Source: Leptolyngbya sp. DLM2.Bin15
GTDB taxonomy: Bacteria > Cyanobacteriota > Cyanobacteriia > RECH01
Assembly (NCBI GenBank): GCA_007694125.1
Contig: RECH01000213.1
Location: forward strand, 1-54,048
Direction of reading: 5' to 3'
DNA: 54,048 bases
Positions 1 to 8,519 of the stretch are shown piece by piece. A program made the position numbers and the translations under genes. The notes under the pieces are model-generated. The model had not been told where the DNA came from. It did no database searches and saw only the letters and a program-made list of their open reading frames with translations. How positions within the stretch are numbered: position 1 is the first letter of the stretch; each line of letters starts with the position of its first letter.

Positions 1-89
1 CGATCGCCCAACCTCTGAATTGGATGGTTCACCCTAGACGAGTAAGCTCAACCGTATCTAGTCCGTAAGGCGTTGTTCACATTACGTTT

Positions 90-102
90 TCTCTCAAAGA
101 GA
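90..102. other. Short hairpin in the leading spacer
   Basis: CTCTC-AAA-GAGAG forms a perfect 5-bp stem. The first 238 bases hold no gene that I can support. The hairpin could end an upstream gene outside the window or lie in the leader of the hemerythrin gene. There is no T-run beside it, so the terminator role is weak. Confidence 0.25.
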
Positions 103-238
103 GCGATCGCTACCGGTTGGCGACTTGGGTGGGCATTCTAAATGTAAGAGATGTATGGATCTTGCCTAGGGATAGGTGAGCTAGCCGTACAGTCTTATCC
201 GCTGTAACGTGCCGTTGTCTAAACTGGTTAGGGAATCT

Positions 239-661
239 ATGCAGAAATTTGAATGGACAGATAGCCTGAGCGTTGGTGTTCCTATGATTGATGTTCACCA
301 TAAGGAATTGATCACGGCGTTTAATGATCTATCGAATGCCATCGAGCAGGGAACTGGAGCTAGCTATATCAAAAAGCTGCTGACGTTTCTCAAATATTTT
401 ACCGAGTGGCATTTTGAGCAAGAGGAAAGCTGTGCTGCCAAACATCGCTGTGCCATTGGTGAAACCAATCAACAAGCCCATCACAAATTTTTGCAGATTT
501 TTAGCGACCTACGGATTGAGTATCGGGACAGTGGTGCCAGTGAAGCGATCGCCCGCAAAGCCCATGCCCAGCTAGCCGACTGGTTAGTGAACCACATTAT
601 GACCATTGATACCCAAATTGGTACCTGTGTGCGGCACTCTTTAAAAAATCAATCCTCCTAG
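239..661 (+). CDS. Bacteriohemerythrin-type protein
   Basis: A 140-residue protein of the hemerythrin family, a four-helix bundle that holds a non-haem di-iron centre and binds O2. The ligand pattern is visible: IDVHHKEL near residues 17-24, HFEQEE near residue 60, a paired histidine (AHHKF) in the third helix and HIMTID near the C-terminus. The length fits single-domain bacteriohemerythrins. An upstream in-frame GTG at 209 would add ten residues, but the ATG at 239 is preceded by AGGGA at a good distance and begins the usual F-x-W-x-x-x-x-S-V-G start of the family. It stands alone. The role, oxygen storage, sensing or iron handling, cannot be read from the context. Confidence 0.9.
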   Translation: MQKFEWTDSLSVGVPMIDVHHKELITAFNDLSNAIEQGTGASYIKKLLTFLKYFTEWHFEQEESCAAKHRCAIGETNQQAHHKFLQIFSDLRIEYRDSGASEAIARKAHAQLADWLVNHIMTIDTQIGTCVRHSLKNQSS

Positions 662-1001
662 GGGCGAGGGTTCTCACCTAGAAGGATGTTGCTGAATTAG
701 GGTATGAACCTCTAGCTAGAGGCTTTGAAACTCCGTGCAACATCTTGCAGAATCATCTTCCAATTCAGCGACACCTCTAGACGAATGGGTAGCGATCGGT
801 GGGAAATGGGTCGATGAGTGGTAGCAAGTCTCATGTTGGTGAATGCTGTTCAATCTGTTGCATGGCAGTCTTGTCAGTGCTTTGGTGACTCGCACCATGC
901 CAGAGCCGCCAAAACCTTGATGGCGATCGCTATAGTTTTGAGTTTAATCGTTGTTTAGGTTGTCTAGGAGAGGCGATCGCCCTCGCCTTATTTTGATCCG
1001 T
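662..1001. other. Intergenic spacer with nested inverted repeats
   Basis: No gene is supported here. An outer stem, GATGTTGC at 685-692 with GCAACATC at 737-744, encloses a perfect 14-bp palindrome CCTCTAGCTAGAGG at 709-722. The structure lies just after the hemerythrin gene and could act as its terminator, although no clear T-run follows. The rest of the spacer holds scattered HIP1 octamers only. Confidence 0.45.
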
Positions 1002-2201
1002 CTATGGATGGCTTTGCCGAGACATAGATGTATTTTTTAATTCCTGTTCATAAATGCGTTGTAAAGACGCGTCAGCAAACTCTAGCCGAACTCCACAGCT
1101 ATCGTCACCAAGTTGCTGAGATAGATCGGTTAGAATCTGTTGTGCCGTGCGGGCAGAAACATAGTGAGCTGCGGTCACTGGGTTGGCCTCTAGGGTAGAT
1201 GGAGTATGCAACGAGGTAGGTTGAGCAGAAACCTTCTGTTGAGGGTCAACGCTGGGTTGATCCATAGATCCTAAAGAGTTCGATTGCGCCTGATGGAGAG
1301 GTTGAGATTGAGAGGGTACAGACGTATCTGAAGGATAGCCTTCGATGCGATCGCTAATCGGCGTTATCACAGGCTGCCCATCCTGCCCAAAATCAATACT
1401 GGCTAGTGGTTGAGGATTCGTGCCCACCTGCTCAATGACTAGCTTCTCGCGCCGAACTGGAACTTCCACTATTTGAGTTTCTACGACTTTGCGAATGATC
1501 ACCTCACCGACTTTACGACGCTGGCGATCGCTGACAATTCGTTCTTCAAGCAGTTGAATAGGCTCGATCTCTCTGATCATCTCTTGACCTGTTTCGGGTG
1601 TTAAGGCTTTCGGTGACGATGGGCTCGGTATCCCTTCAGGATGTGCTGCTAAATCAGGCGCTGCTGGATTGCGAACAATCTCCGGTCGATTTGCAGGAGC
1701 AGGAGGACGAATCGGCGCAGTTGAAACACTATCTAGAGGCGCAAAGGCTTCTAAGGGCCTAGACGATTCCAAAGGAACAGACGATTCTAAGGGAACGGAT
1801 GACTCTAAGGGGCCAGACGACTCCAATGCTCCTTGTTCCCAGGTTTGCTGAGCCGGAGCTGGTTCTGGGGTAGAGCGTCTTGAGGGCGATCGCCGAATCA
1901 CGCAGTTTGGATCAAAGCTAGGAAGGGCTATCAGTTGCGATCGCGTTAACCCGTTGAGATAGACTCGTCGGGCTGCCCTATCCACCTGAAACCAGTCTGA
2001 AGGAAGCAGAACATATTTTTGTGAAGAGTGCTCCAGATAGACAGTCAAGTAACTTGAAAGATCAGTTTCGTCTGTTAGAACCTCTACTGCCGTACCCACT
2101 CGTTCCTGAGGATTACTATACACGTCGAGCTGTTCGACATTAATGTCCCCGAACGTTCTACGATAACTTTCATCTAAAGGGCTTAAGGTTGTTAAATTCA
2201 T
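1002..2201 (-). CDS. DUF2382 protein with N-terminal PRC-barrel-like region and PLESSV repeats
   Basis: A 399-residue protein. Roughly residues 1-100 resemble the PRC-barrel-like N-terminus of the next gene (sequence ending in VYLNGLTRSQL). A low-complexity Pro/Ser/Glu linker follows, with a six-residue unit (PLESSV and variants) repeated about four times. A DUF2382 segment comes next (LLEERIVSDRQRRKVGEV, then VPVRREKLVIE). The C-terminus is Gln/Ser rich. Proteins with DUF2382 are linked to general stress in many bacteria, but their biochemical role is unknown. The start chosen is ATG at 2201; a TTG at 2225 would add eight residues. It lies downstream of, and is paralogous to, the gene at 2498-3478. 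The repeat length could vary between strains. Confidence 0.75.
   Translation of the reverse strand: MNLTTLSPLDESYRRTFGDINVEQLDVYSNPQERVGTAVEVLTDETDLSSYLTVYLEHSSQKYVLLPSDWFQVDRAARRVYLNGLTRSQLIALPSFDPNCVIRRSPSRRSTPEPAPAQQTWEQGALESSGPLESSVPLESSVPLESSRPLEAFAPLDSVSTAPIRPPAPANRPEIVRNPAAPDLAAHPEGIPSPSSPKALTPETGQEMIREIEPIQLLEERIVSDRQRRKVGEVIIRKVVETQIVEVPVRREKLVIEQVGTNPQPLASIDFGQDGQPVITPISDRIEGYPSDTSVPSQSQPLHQAQSNSLGSMDQPSVDPQQKVSAQPTSLHTPSTLEANPVTAAHYVSARTAQQILTDLSQQLGDDSCGVRLEFADASLQRIYEQELKNTSMSRQSHP
1750..1850 (-). repeat. Short in-frame tandem repeat encoding PLESSV units
   Basis: About four copies of an 18-bp unit encode Pro-Leu-Glu-Ser-Ser-x within the linker of the DUF2382 protein. The copies differ at third codon positions, so the array is not freshly duplicated. 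It gives a flexible, acidic spacer between the barrel-like and DUF2382 regions. Confidence 0.6.
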
Positions 2202-2497
2202 AATAGTTATGCGTTTGTATTGCAATTAAGGGAATTGATTGAGTGTTGATCGAAGTTCATTGAATTTAAAAGGAGAGACTGTGGACGCCTTAATACACCC
2301 ACAGTCCATCCAGTTCGTAGCAGAGGAAGATGTTGAATGAGGTATTTACGGTGTCCACATATCTCCATATACCTCTAACCAACTCCTATGCCTGGCTTAT
2401 TTCTAGCTATCTTTGAACTACTCCTTATGTCCAGGCAGAGGGACGCATAGTAACGCCCTTACTCTGGGCAGATAGACCTAGAATTGAAGTGGCATCC

Positions 2498-3478
2498 TTA
2501 TCGCGTTGTGCGTTGACTACGGGAATCACGTGAGTTACGAGGATCGGTTGCGGCGCGATCAGGATCTCGACCTTCACTCGTTGCCTTCCGATCAACATCC
2601 AAACGCTCTTTACGCAACGTTTCCTGAGCGTCTACCGTATCTCGATCTACGACCTTCCGGACATTGACTTCTTCAGTAACAACTGTATCCTTGTGGATAT
2701 CTGCTGTTTCTTCATAGACTTCTACACGGGCTACTTCACCTTCCCGAAAGGCATCTTTGCCTGGGTTTACCTTTTGTCCAGCATTGCTAGGTTTGTTTCG
2801 CTCAATCACGACGCGCTCTTCAGACACAGGAACAGATACATTAGCTTGCTGGGTTTCAACATGCTTACCTACCGAAACCTCTCCCTTTTTCTGACGAAGC
2901 TTATCGGCAATCAACCGCTCTTCGTGCAGCTTTAGGGTGCCGTGAGACTTCTCATTCAGGTTGTAAAGATCGGGATCTCGATCGTACTGAGAAGCTTTCC
3001 CTGTGCTTGCGTTGGCACCTACATCTGCACGGTTGCGACTGCCAGGAGCTGTATTAGCGACACCGGGCGCTGCTTTGCTTGCCGCAATGTCAGATTCAGA
3101 CATACCGTTTCTGCCTGTCCCATTGTGAGGACTATATACGCCTCGCACGTGGTCTTCGTAATCAGAGTCCACTACCATGTCGCTGTTATACGTGGGCAGC
3201 TGTTCAACCTGCTCGCGAGTCAACGCATCTACATAGACTCGACGATCGTTATAGTCAACACGGGCACGACCAATGGGCAGCAGTACGTTCTTCCCAAAAA
3301 TCCAAATCCCGGTACTAACGACTAGGTAGCGAATTTTGCCGTTGTCATCGATCAATACATTGTCAACCGATCCTACGTGATCATCCCGATCCGCGTAGAG
3401 GCCATATCCGACAATATCGTGATCGCCAAACATTTCCGGATAATCAGGATAGAAGTCTTTAATCTTATGTAATGCCAT
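2498..3478 (-). CDS. PRC-barrel plus DUF2382 stress-type protein
   Basis: A 326-residue protein. The N-terminal 100 residues form a PRC-barrel-like domain (GYGLYADRDDHVGSVDNVLID, then RRVYVDALTREQVEQLP). A polar linker leads to a DUF2382 domain (LHEERLIADKLRQKKGEVSV, later VPVSEERVVIER and EEVNVRKV). The last 40 residues are highly charged and disordered, rich in Arg, Asp and Ser. The family is often induced by stress; its activity is unknown. The ATG at 3478 has a strong AGAAGGA ribosome-binding site. It and the downstream paralogue at 1002-2201 look like a divergent tandem duplication, separated by about 300 bases. Confidence 0.85.
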   Translation of the reverse strand: MALHKIKDFYPDYPEMFGDHDIVGYGLYADRDDHVGSVDNVLIDDNGKIRYLVVSTGIWIFGKNVLLPIGRARVDYNDRRVYVDALTREQVEQLPTYNSDMVVDSDYEDHVRGVYSPHNGTGRNGMSESDIAASKAAPGVANTAPGSRNRADVGANASTGKASQYDRDPDLYNLNEKSHGTLKLHEERLIADKLRQKKGEVSVGKHVETQQANVSVPVSEERVVIERNKPSNAGQKVNPGKDAFREGEVARVEVYEETADIHKDTVVTEEVNVRKVVDRDTVDAQETLRKERLDVDRKATSEGRDPDRAATDPRNSRDSRSQRTTR

Positions 3479-3960
3479 GGGATTTCCTTCTTTTTTAACT
3501 AAGTTCTACTACTACGATAGAGAGCCCCATTGATATTGGTATCTCTCTGTTGACTTAGTTCGAGTTGAGATTGAAGCCATGGCTCAGCGGGCTATCTAGC
3601 TCTAAAGTTGCACGTAAATAAAACACTTCTTAACGTTCAAAGTCAAACCTGGGGATTTCTGGGACAGATAGACCAAAATCCTCACATTTTTTGAAAAGTC
3701 AAAGGGTTGGTTAAATAAATTCATCTTTCTATAGGAGGATCTAAAAAAACGTTTTCAGCAGCATTGACGGGAAGTTCTTCCCCGCAGCATAGAGATGAAA
3801 AATAACCAATAAAATATCTTCCCTTGAGAAGGATGGGGATTGTTTAACAGCATCGTCAGTTTGTTTCGCCAGCACTTGTCCTCTCTACCAGACAAGCACA
3901 GGGGCAAGAATCCCCCCTATGGGATGAAAGATGAAAGATGAGGCCTTGAGCGCGTTCAGC
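3479..3960. other. Long spacer upstream of the DUF2382 gene
   Basis: No gene is supported. Near the DUF2382 start an imperfect inverted repeat pairs AACTAAGTT (about 3497-3505) with GACTTAGTT (about 3551-3559). Between them AGAGAG and TCTCTCT add a second possible stem. These could be an operator or leader structure for the minus-strand gene. Further right are a run of A (3746-3752) and three tandem GATGAAA-like heptamers near 3918-3940. Confidence 0.35.
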
Positions 3961-3966
3961 GTATTT

Positions 3967-4253
3967 TTCACCCAAATCCCCTCATCTCTGACGTATCAGC
4001 CCATGATGGAGGGCAACCAAGGGAAAAGCAATGCCCAAAGCCTGTTTGGAGTTCATTAGATTCCAAGCGATAACCACATCCGAGATTTACTAGATGCGGT
4101 GGCCCTGGAGCAGGTCTTTCCAGCGTTTGAGGATACCCTGCAGGTGTTTGAACAGCTGTGGCAGTGAAGACTTTCGCTCCGTTGTGGATAGCCTTGGACG
4201 GCACCGCATACTTCAGTTCGAGCCAAATTCACTGCTCAAGCTGTTCAACTTAG
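3967..4253 (+). pseudogene. Decayed transposase fragment
   Basis: Two reading frames carry pieces of one transposase type. The first holds QGKSNAQSLFGVH, a TAG stop at 4057, then IPSDNHIRDLLD and FPAFEDTLQVFEQL, ending at TGA 4165. After a frameshift the second frame holds IALDGTAYFSSSQIHC and CSSC, ending at TAG 4251. These motifs, in this order, match a transposase family that I recall from many cyanobacteria, with IPSDNxIRxLLD followed by IALDGTxYFSS. Both ends of the gene are missing, and no terminal repeats are evident. I do not assign an IS family. The remnant is surely non-functional. Confidence 0.8.
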
Positions 4254-4299
4254 TCCGTACTGAGAATGGCTGGATCAGTTGTGGGGATTAGTAGACAGC

Positions 4300-4337
4300 A
4301 GGAGCATCCCTGTGAGGATGTCCTGCCAGATGCTCCT
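4300..4337. terminator. Hairpin downstream of the M50 protease gene
   Basis: AGGAGCATC at 4300-4308 pairs perfectly with GATGCTCCT at 4329-4337. It lies 23 bases past the stop of the minus-strand protease gene. There is no T-run on either strand, so it may be a factor-dependent terminator, an mRNA-stabilising stem, or part of the decayed mobile element next to it. Confidence 0.4.
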
Positions 4338-4360
4338 ACAGACGGCTGTGCTGGAGCCTA

Positions 4361-5539
4361 CTAGATCGACGAATCCCTAGGGGCATCGCTGGGTGCGTTG
4401 AGGGCGATCGCTTCTTCGCTAGCATCACCTTCTTCCTGACGCTGGAGCATCTGGAAAATTGAATCGCGCTCTAGCAAACCGAGTACCTGATTGTCGTCAT
4501 TAACGACCACCACTACGCCAGCATGATCGTCTTGGAAGAGACCGAGGGCTTCTAGCAGCGGCATCTTGGCAGGGATAGTGGTCAGGGCTTCAATGGGATG
4601 GGTGAGTTGGTCAACGGTGACCGACCACCAGTCGTTGGTGGGAATTGTTTTCAGGGCATCCACGTCGATTTCGCCTACGAGCTGACCGTCTTCATTGGTG
4701 ACCAAGAACTTGCGCCAGTCGCGCTGGCTGCCAATGATGTAGTTGTTGGCTAGTTCTCGCAGCGATTGACTGCCCTTCGTAACTGGGCTGTCGGCATAGA
4801 TGGCATCTAGGGCGGTGTAGCCGCTCATCTTTTCTTGAATGGCCGCCGACTGAGCCGAGCGACCCGCATTTTGCAAGAGGAACCAGCCGATCAGTAGCGT
4901 CCAGAAACTGCCGAAGCTGGTCAGGTTCAAGATGGAGGCAATCCCCAAGAGAATGCCGACCCAGCCGAAGAATTGACCGACGATGCTGGCAAAGGCGATC
5001 CCTTTGTAGGGTTTGCCGGTAATTTTCCAAACCAAGGCTTTGAGGACATTGCCGCCGTCGAGGGGTAGACCGGGGATGAGGTTGAAGACGCCGAGGGCGA
5101 GGTTAATGTAGGCTAATAAGCCCACGATCGCTTGGAAGGGCCCTGGCAGGGGAACCACAGCGCCGACCAAGGAAAAGATACCGAATAGGAGAAAACTAAC
5201 CAATGGGCCAGCGATCGCCACCTTGAAAGCATCGCCTGGGGTTTTGGATTCTTCGCCGAGGCTGGCCAGTCCACCAAAAATGAAGAGGGTGATGGAATTC
5301 ACCTCAATGCCTTGGCTGATTGCCACCACGCTATGCCCTAGCTCATGGGCTAATACCGACGCGAACAACATCAGCGCTGCTGCTAACCCCAGTACCCAAG
5401 CCAGCGCCCCTAGTTCTGGAAAGACCAATGCGAGCTGTCCGCTGTAGGTGAGGGTGATTAGCCCCAACACAATGAACCAGGAGGGATTGACGTAGAAGGG
5501 AATCCCGAACAAGTTGCCAATGCGTATGTTGTTGTTCAT
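4361..5539 (-). CDS. Site-2 protease family (M50) with C-terminal CBS domains
   Basis: A 392-residue integral membrane metalloprotease. The zinc motif HELGHS is at residues 65-70, and the second metal motif appears as NLIPGLPLDGGNVLKAL near 155-171. Several hydrophobic segments cover residues 15-235. The C-terminal third is soluble and contains a tandem CBS pair (SPVTKGSQSLRELANNYI, then HPIEALTTIPAKMPLLEAL and VVVVNDDNQVLGLLERDSIF), which commonly binds adenine nucleotides and regulates the enzyme. Such proteases cut transmembrane substrates, often anti-sigma factors, but the substrate here is unknown. It is preceded by the unknown gene at 5736-6497 on the same strand, with a 196-base gap. 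Confidence 0.92.
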   Translation of the reverse strand: MNNNIRIGNLFGIPFYVNPSWFIVLGLITLTYSGQLALVFPELGALAWVLGLAAALMLFASVLAHELGHSVVAISQGIEVNSITLFIFGGLASLGEESKTPGDAFKVAIAGPLVSFLLFGIFSLVGAVVPLPGPFQAIVGLLAYINLALGVFNLIPGLPLDGGNVLKALVWKITGKPYKGIAFASIVGQFFGWVGILLGIASILNLTSFGSFWTLLIGWFLLQNAGRSAQSAAIQEKMSGYTALDAIYADSPVTKGSQSLRELANNYIIGSQRDWRKFLVTNEDGQLVGEIDVDALKTIPTNDWWSVTVDQLTHPIEALTTIPAKMPLLEALGLFQDDHAGVVVVVNDDNQVLGLLERDSIFQMLQRQEEGDASEEAIALNAPSDAPRDSSI

Positions 5540-5735
5540 GCAGGTTATCCCGTGAGTTCAGTAATGGATGCAGGGGCGCGATCGCGCTGTTACCAGAATT
5601 AGACCATGGCAAATCGGTACTGGCTCTGCACCTATCTCCAATCTTAATGAAGTCCGCCCGATTATCCTACGTTCTCTAGACGGGTAAATGCCGCCCGATC
5701 TGGTTCGGTTCGAGGGTTGCACTCTGTCTCTAGAC

Positions 5736-6497
5736 CTAGACTGATGGGCGATTCACCTCTAGTTCGGTTGGGGTGGCATAGTCGCCGGTATAGAGGGTGG
5801 TAAACCGCTGGGAGATGGAATGGTTCCATAGATCAATGAAATCTGCGAGCGCAAAGGGTAGAGATCCCTCACGGGCGGGGGGCTCTAGGGCATCGAGGTC
5901 GTAGAAATGGATGCGTTCGATGGGCGTGAGGGGATGGGCATCGGGAATGTTGGCGCGATATTGCCCCTGGTCGTCTAGTTCCGAGAAGCAATAAAGCTGA
6001 TAGTAGTTTTCGCCCACGATGGTGCGGTACTGCACAAGGGCGTAGACATCCACGGGGCAGACGGGAAACTGCAGGGCGATCGCCAGCCGTTTTTGGTAGG
6101 GCAGCATGGGGCTACGAACGCTGCTGCGGATGCCGTAGTAGCCAACTTTGTCGGGTTGGAGGGGATATTTGCGATGGCGGGGCTGGATGTAGTTGCGCAT
6201 CAAGGTCGCCACGTCCAAGGTTTCGGCGGTGTAGGTGCCGATGGTGCTCACCAGGATATCCGTCGTAGGCTGGGAGCCAATGTTATACACCTCTAGGGTG
6301 AGGGTGCCGGAGGGGCGATCGCTGCTCAGGTCGCAGTAGAGATGGGGAAAGGTGGTCAGCCGCAGTTGCTGGTCTAAGCTGCTGCGGTAGAGGTGGCTTT
6401 CGCGGCGCACGGTTTGCAGCAGTTGAAACACAAACCAGGTGTAGAAGGCAACTAGACCCAGGAGGATGAGGCTGGCGATGAGAAGAAGAGAGTCCAT
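5736..6497 (-). CDS. Membrane-anchored protein of unknown function
   Basis: A 253-residue protein with one N-terminal transmembrane segment (about residues 4-27) followed by a soluble region starting with a short helical stretch (LLQTVRRESHLYRSSLDQQ). The region that follows looks beta-rich (PHLYCDLSSD, TLTLEVYNIGSQPTTDILV), like an immunoglobulin-type or accessory fold. I recognise no catalytic motif and do not assign a family. It is transcribed towards the M50 protease gene but separated from it by 196 bases, so co-transcription is uncertain. Confidence 0.7.
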   Translation of the reverse strand: MDSLLLIASLILLGLVAFYTWFVFQLLQTVRRESHLYRSSLDQQLRLTTFPHLYCDLSSDRPSGTLTLEVYNIGSQPTTDILVSTIGTYTAETLDVATLMRNYIQPRHRKYPLQPDKVGYYGIRSSVRSPMLPYQKRLAIALQFPVCPVDVYALVQYRTIVGENYYQLYCFSELDDQGQYRANIPDAHPLTPIERIHFYDLDALEPPAREGSLPFALADFIDLWNHSISQRFTTLYTGDYATPTELEVNRPSV

Positions 6498-6743
6498 GCT
6501 GAATGCTCGGCGGTTGTAGGATCAAGCCAGGTTGGGGACGGAGGATGTTCGAAAGACCAGAGACGACAACGCCTAGAGTGTAGTCGATGGGCAGGAGGAT
6601 CAGGGTTGGTCAACATCTGCTCACCTACATCCCATTTTCGTCCCTCCAATGGTATTAAAGGAAAGGGAATCACACCAATATTCACCATTTCTCCGTTTCC
6701 CGCCGTTGTTTCCCTAATTGTTCCTGGTTGCCTGGCAAAACGC

Positions 6744-6830
6744 CCCTCACCCCCAACCCCTCTCCCAGAGGGCGAGGGGAGCCGATCCATGCTTCCCGTT
6801 CTCTCCCAGGGGAGAGGGCTAGGGTGAGGG
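6744..6830. repeat. REP-like GC-rich folded repeat
   Basis: CCCTCACCC at 6744-6752 pairs perfectly with GGGTGAGGG at 6822-6830. Between them are two smaller stems, one of CCCCTCTCCC with a purine-rich GGCGAGGGG partner, the other of CTCTCCC with GGGAGAG. This form, CCTCACCCCCAACCCCTCTCCC, is a common dispersed intergenic repeat in cyanobacterial and other bacterial genomes. The surrounding spacer 6498-6902 holds no supported gene. Confidence 0.75.
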
Positions 6831-6902
6831 CCATGGTTCTTCCAATCAATCAGCCGTTGTTCCTACGTTCCCAAGCTTCTGCTCCCGGCAGTTCTGTTGC
6901 AT

Positions 6903-7115
6903 ATGTCCACGCCTTCTCCCGAGCCAGATTTTAGCGCCTACGTTGATCAAACCGCTGCCCTGATGGGGCTATCGCTTCCCCCAGAGTCTCGGGCAGCAGT
7001 GATTCGTAATGTGACGATGATCTACGGTGTAGCCCAGCCGGTAGTTGCTTTCGAGCTATCTCCCGCAGACGATCTTTCCCCTGTTTTTTCGCCAGATTTT
7101 CCCAGCCATGATTGA
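6903..7115 (+). CDS. AtzG-like small subunit (DUF4089 type)
   Basis: A 70-residue protein with the short helical layout of the DUF4089/AtzG family (YVDQTAALMGLSLPPESRAAVIRNV, then ending with a PxFSPDFP tail). In the known AtzEG complex this small protein binds and stabilises the amidase AtzE, much as GatC helps GatA. The reading frame overlaps the start of the amidase gene by eight bases (ATGATTGA), which implies translational coupling. The ATG at 6903 is preferred over an in-frame TTG at 6897. The context makes a partner role very likely; the substrate is unknown. Confidence 0.8.
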   Translation: MSTPSPEPDFSAYVDQTAALMGLSLPPESRAAVIRNVTMIYGVAQPVVAFELSPADDLSPVFSPDFPSHD

Positions 7116-8499
7116 CCTCGCCACCGTCGATGCGATCGCCACTGCTGCCGCCGTGCGGGCCCAAAAGGTCAGCGCAGTGCAGGTGGTCACCGCTAGCCTC
7201 GATCGCATCCAGGCCCAGGATGCCACCCTCAATTGCTTCACGACCGTCTTGGCCGACGATGCTATGGCTCAGGCTCAGACCGTGGATGAGGCGATCGCTG
7301 CTGGACAAGACCCAGGGCCCTTCGCAGGCGTGCCCTTTGCGGTGAAAAACCTGTTTGACATCGCCGGTCTCACTACCCTTGCCGGTTCCATCATTGAGCG
7401 AGATACGCCCCCCGCCACCCAGGATGCCACCGCTGTCGCCCGCCTCAAGCAAGCTGGGGCGATCCTCCTCGGGGCGCTGAACATGGACGAATATGCCTAC
7501 GGGTTTGTCACGGAAAATACCCACTACGGCAACACCCATAATCCCCATGATTTAGACCGGGTAGCGGGCGGCTCCTCCGGCGGCTCGGCGGCATCCGTGG
7601 CAGCGGGCTTGGTGCCCCTCACCCTGGGGTCGGATACCAACGGCTCAATTCGCGTCCCGGCGTCCCTTTGCGGCATTTTTGGCCTCAAGCCCACCTATGG
7701 CCGCCTGTCGCGGGCCGGGAGCTTTCCCTTTGTGGCTAGCTTGGATCACATCGGCCCCTTCGCCCGCTCCGTGCGCGACATCGCCGCTAGCTTCGATGCT
7801 ATGCAGGGCCCTGACCCACGAGATCCGGTGTGCAGCGATCGCCCCCCCGTAACCACCCTCGATCAGTTGCATGGCGATCCCGACACCCTGCGAATTGCGA
7901 TCGCCGATGACTACTTTGCCCAAGGCGGCCTGCCCGAGGTGTTTGCCGCCCTCGACCAAGTGGCCAGCGCCCTCGGGGTAACCCAGCGAGTCACCCTGCC
8001 CGAATCGAGCCGGGCCCGGGCCGCTGCCTATGTAATCACCGCCAGCGAGGGCGGCAACCTGCACATGGCTAACCTCAGACGACGGGCCCAAGACTTCGAC
8101 CCCGCCACCCGCGATCGCCTGATTGCCGGGGCGATGATGCCTAGCGATTGGTATGTGCAGGCGCAGCGATTCCGTCGTTGGTACCAGGCTCAGGTGGCTC
8201 AGGTGTTCCAATCCGTAGACGTGATCATGACCCCTGCTACTCCCTGCCCTGCGCCGGAAATTGGCCAAACCCGCATGGTGATCGACGGCGTGGAACTGGT
8301 GCCCCGCGCTCATCTCGGTTGCTTCACCCAGCCGATTTCCTTCATCGGTCTACCGGTGCTGTCGGTGCCGGTGTCCCGGCCCGGCGCACTGCCCATCGGC
8401 GTCCAGCTCATTGCCGCGCCCTACCAAGAGGCGAAACTATTCCAAGTGGCCGCGGCCCTAGAACGGCAAGGCGTGATTGCTAGCCCTGTGGCATCCTAG
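7108..8499 (+). CDS. AtzE-like amidase (amidase-signature family)
   Basis: A 463-residue amidase-signature enzyme. The Ser-cisSer-Lys triad is visible: Lys80 in AVKNLFD, the GGSSGGSAA loop at about 154-162, and Ser180 in GSDTNGSIRVPA. The insert SIRVPASLCG is typical of the AtzE group, which hydrolyses 1-carboxybiuret in the s-triazine and cyanuric acid pathway. Here no other triazine genes are nearby, so the substrate is probably another amide. The ATG at 7108, which overlaps the AtzG-like gene, is chosen over an upstream in-frame start at 7045 that would run further into that gene. Alternatives are a GatA-like or general amidase, but the DUF4089 partner favours AtzE-like. Confidence 0.85.
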   Translation: MIDLATVDAIATAAAVRAQKVSAVQVVTASLDRIQAQDATLNCFTTVLADDAMAQAQTVDEAIAAGQDPGPFAGVPFAVKNLFDIAGLTTLAGSIIERDTPPATQDATAVARLKQAGAILLGALNMDEYAYGFVTENTHYGNTHNPHDLDRVAGGSSGGSAASVAAGLVPLTLGSDTNGSIRVPASLCGIFGLKPTYGRLSRAGSFPFVASLDHIGPFARSVRDIAASFDAMQGPDPRDPVCSDRPPVTTLDQLHGDPDTLRIAIADDYFAQGGLPEVFAALDQVASALGVTQRVTLPESSRARAAAYVITASEGGNLHMANLRRRAQDFDPATRDRLIAGAMMPSDWYVQAQRFRRWYQAQVAQVFQSVDVIMTPATPCPAPEIGQTRMVIDGVELVPRAHLGCFTQPISFIGLPVLSVPVSRPGALPIGVQLIAAPYQEAKLFQVAAALERQGVIASPVAS

Positions 8500-8519
8500 A
8501 AGAACGCGATCTTGGAGCC

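Noticed and set aside
2942-3325. 127-codon frame antisense to the DUF2382 gene
   Set aside because: It lacks a recognisable protein pattern and lies wholly inside a convincing gene.
6606-6934. Overlapping frames through the REP-like repeat
   Set aside because: Their sequences are Pro/Arg-rich translations of the folded repeat and show no conserved protein features.
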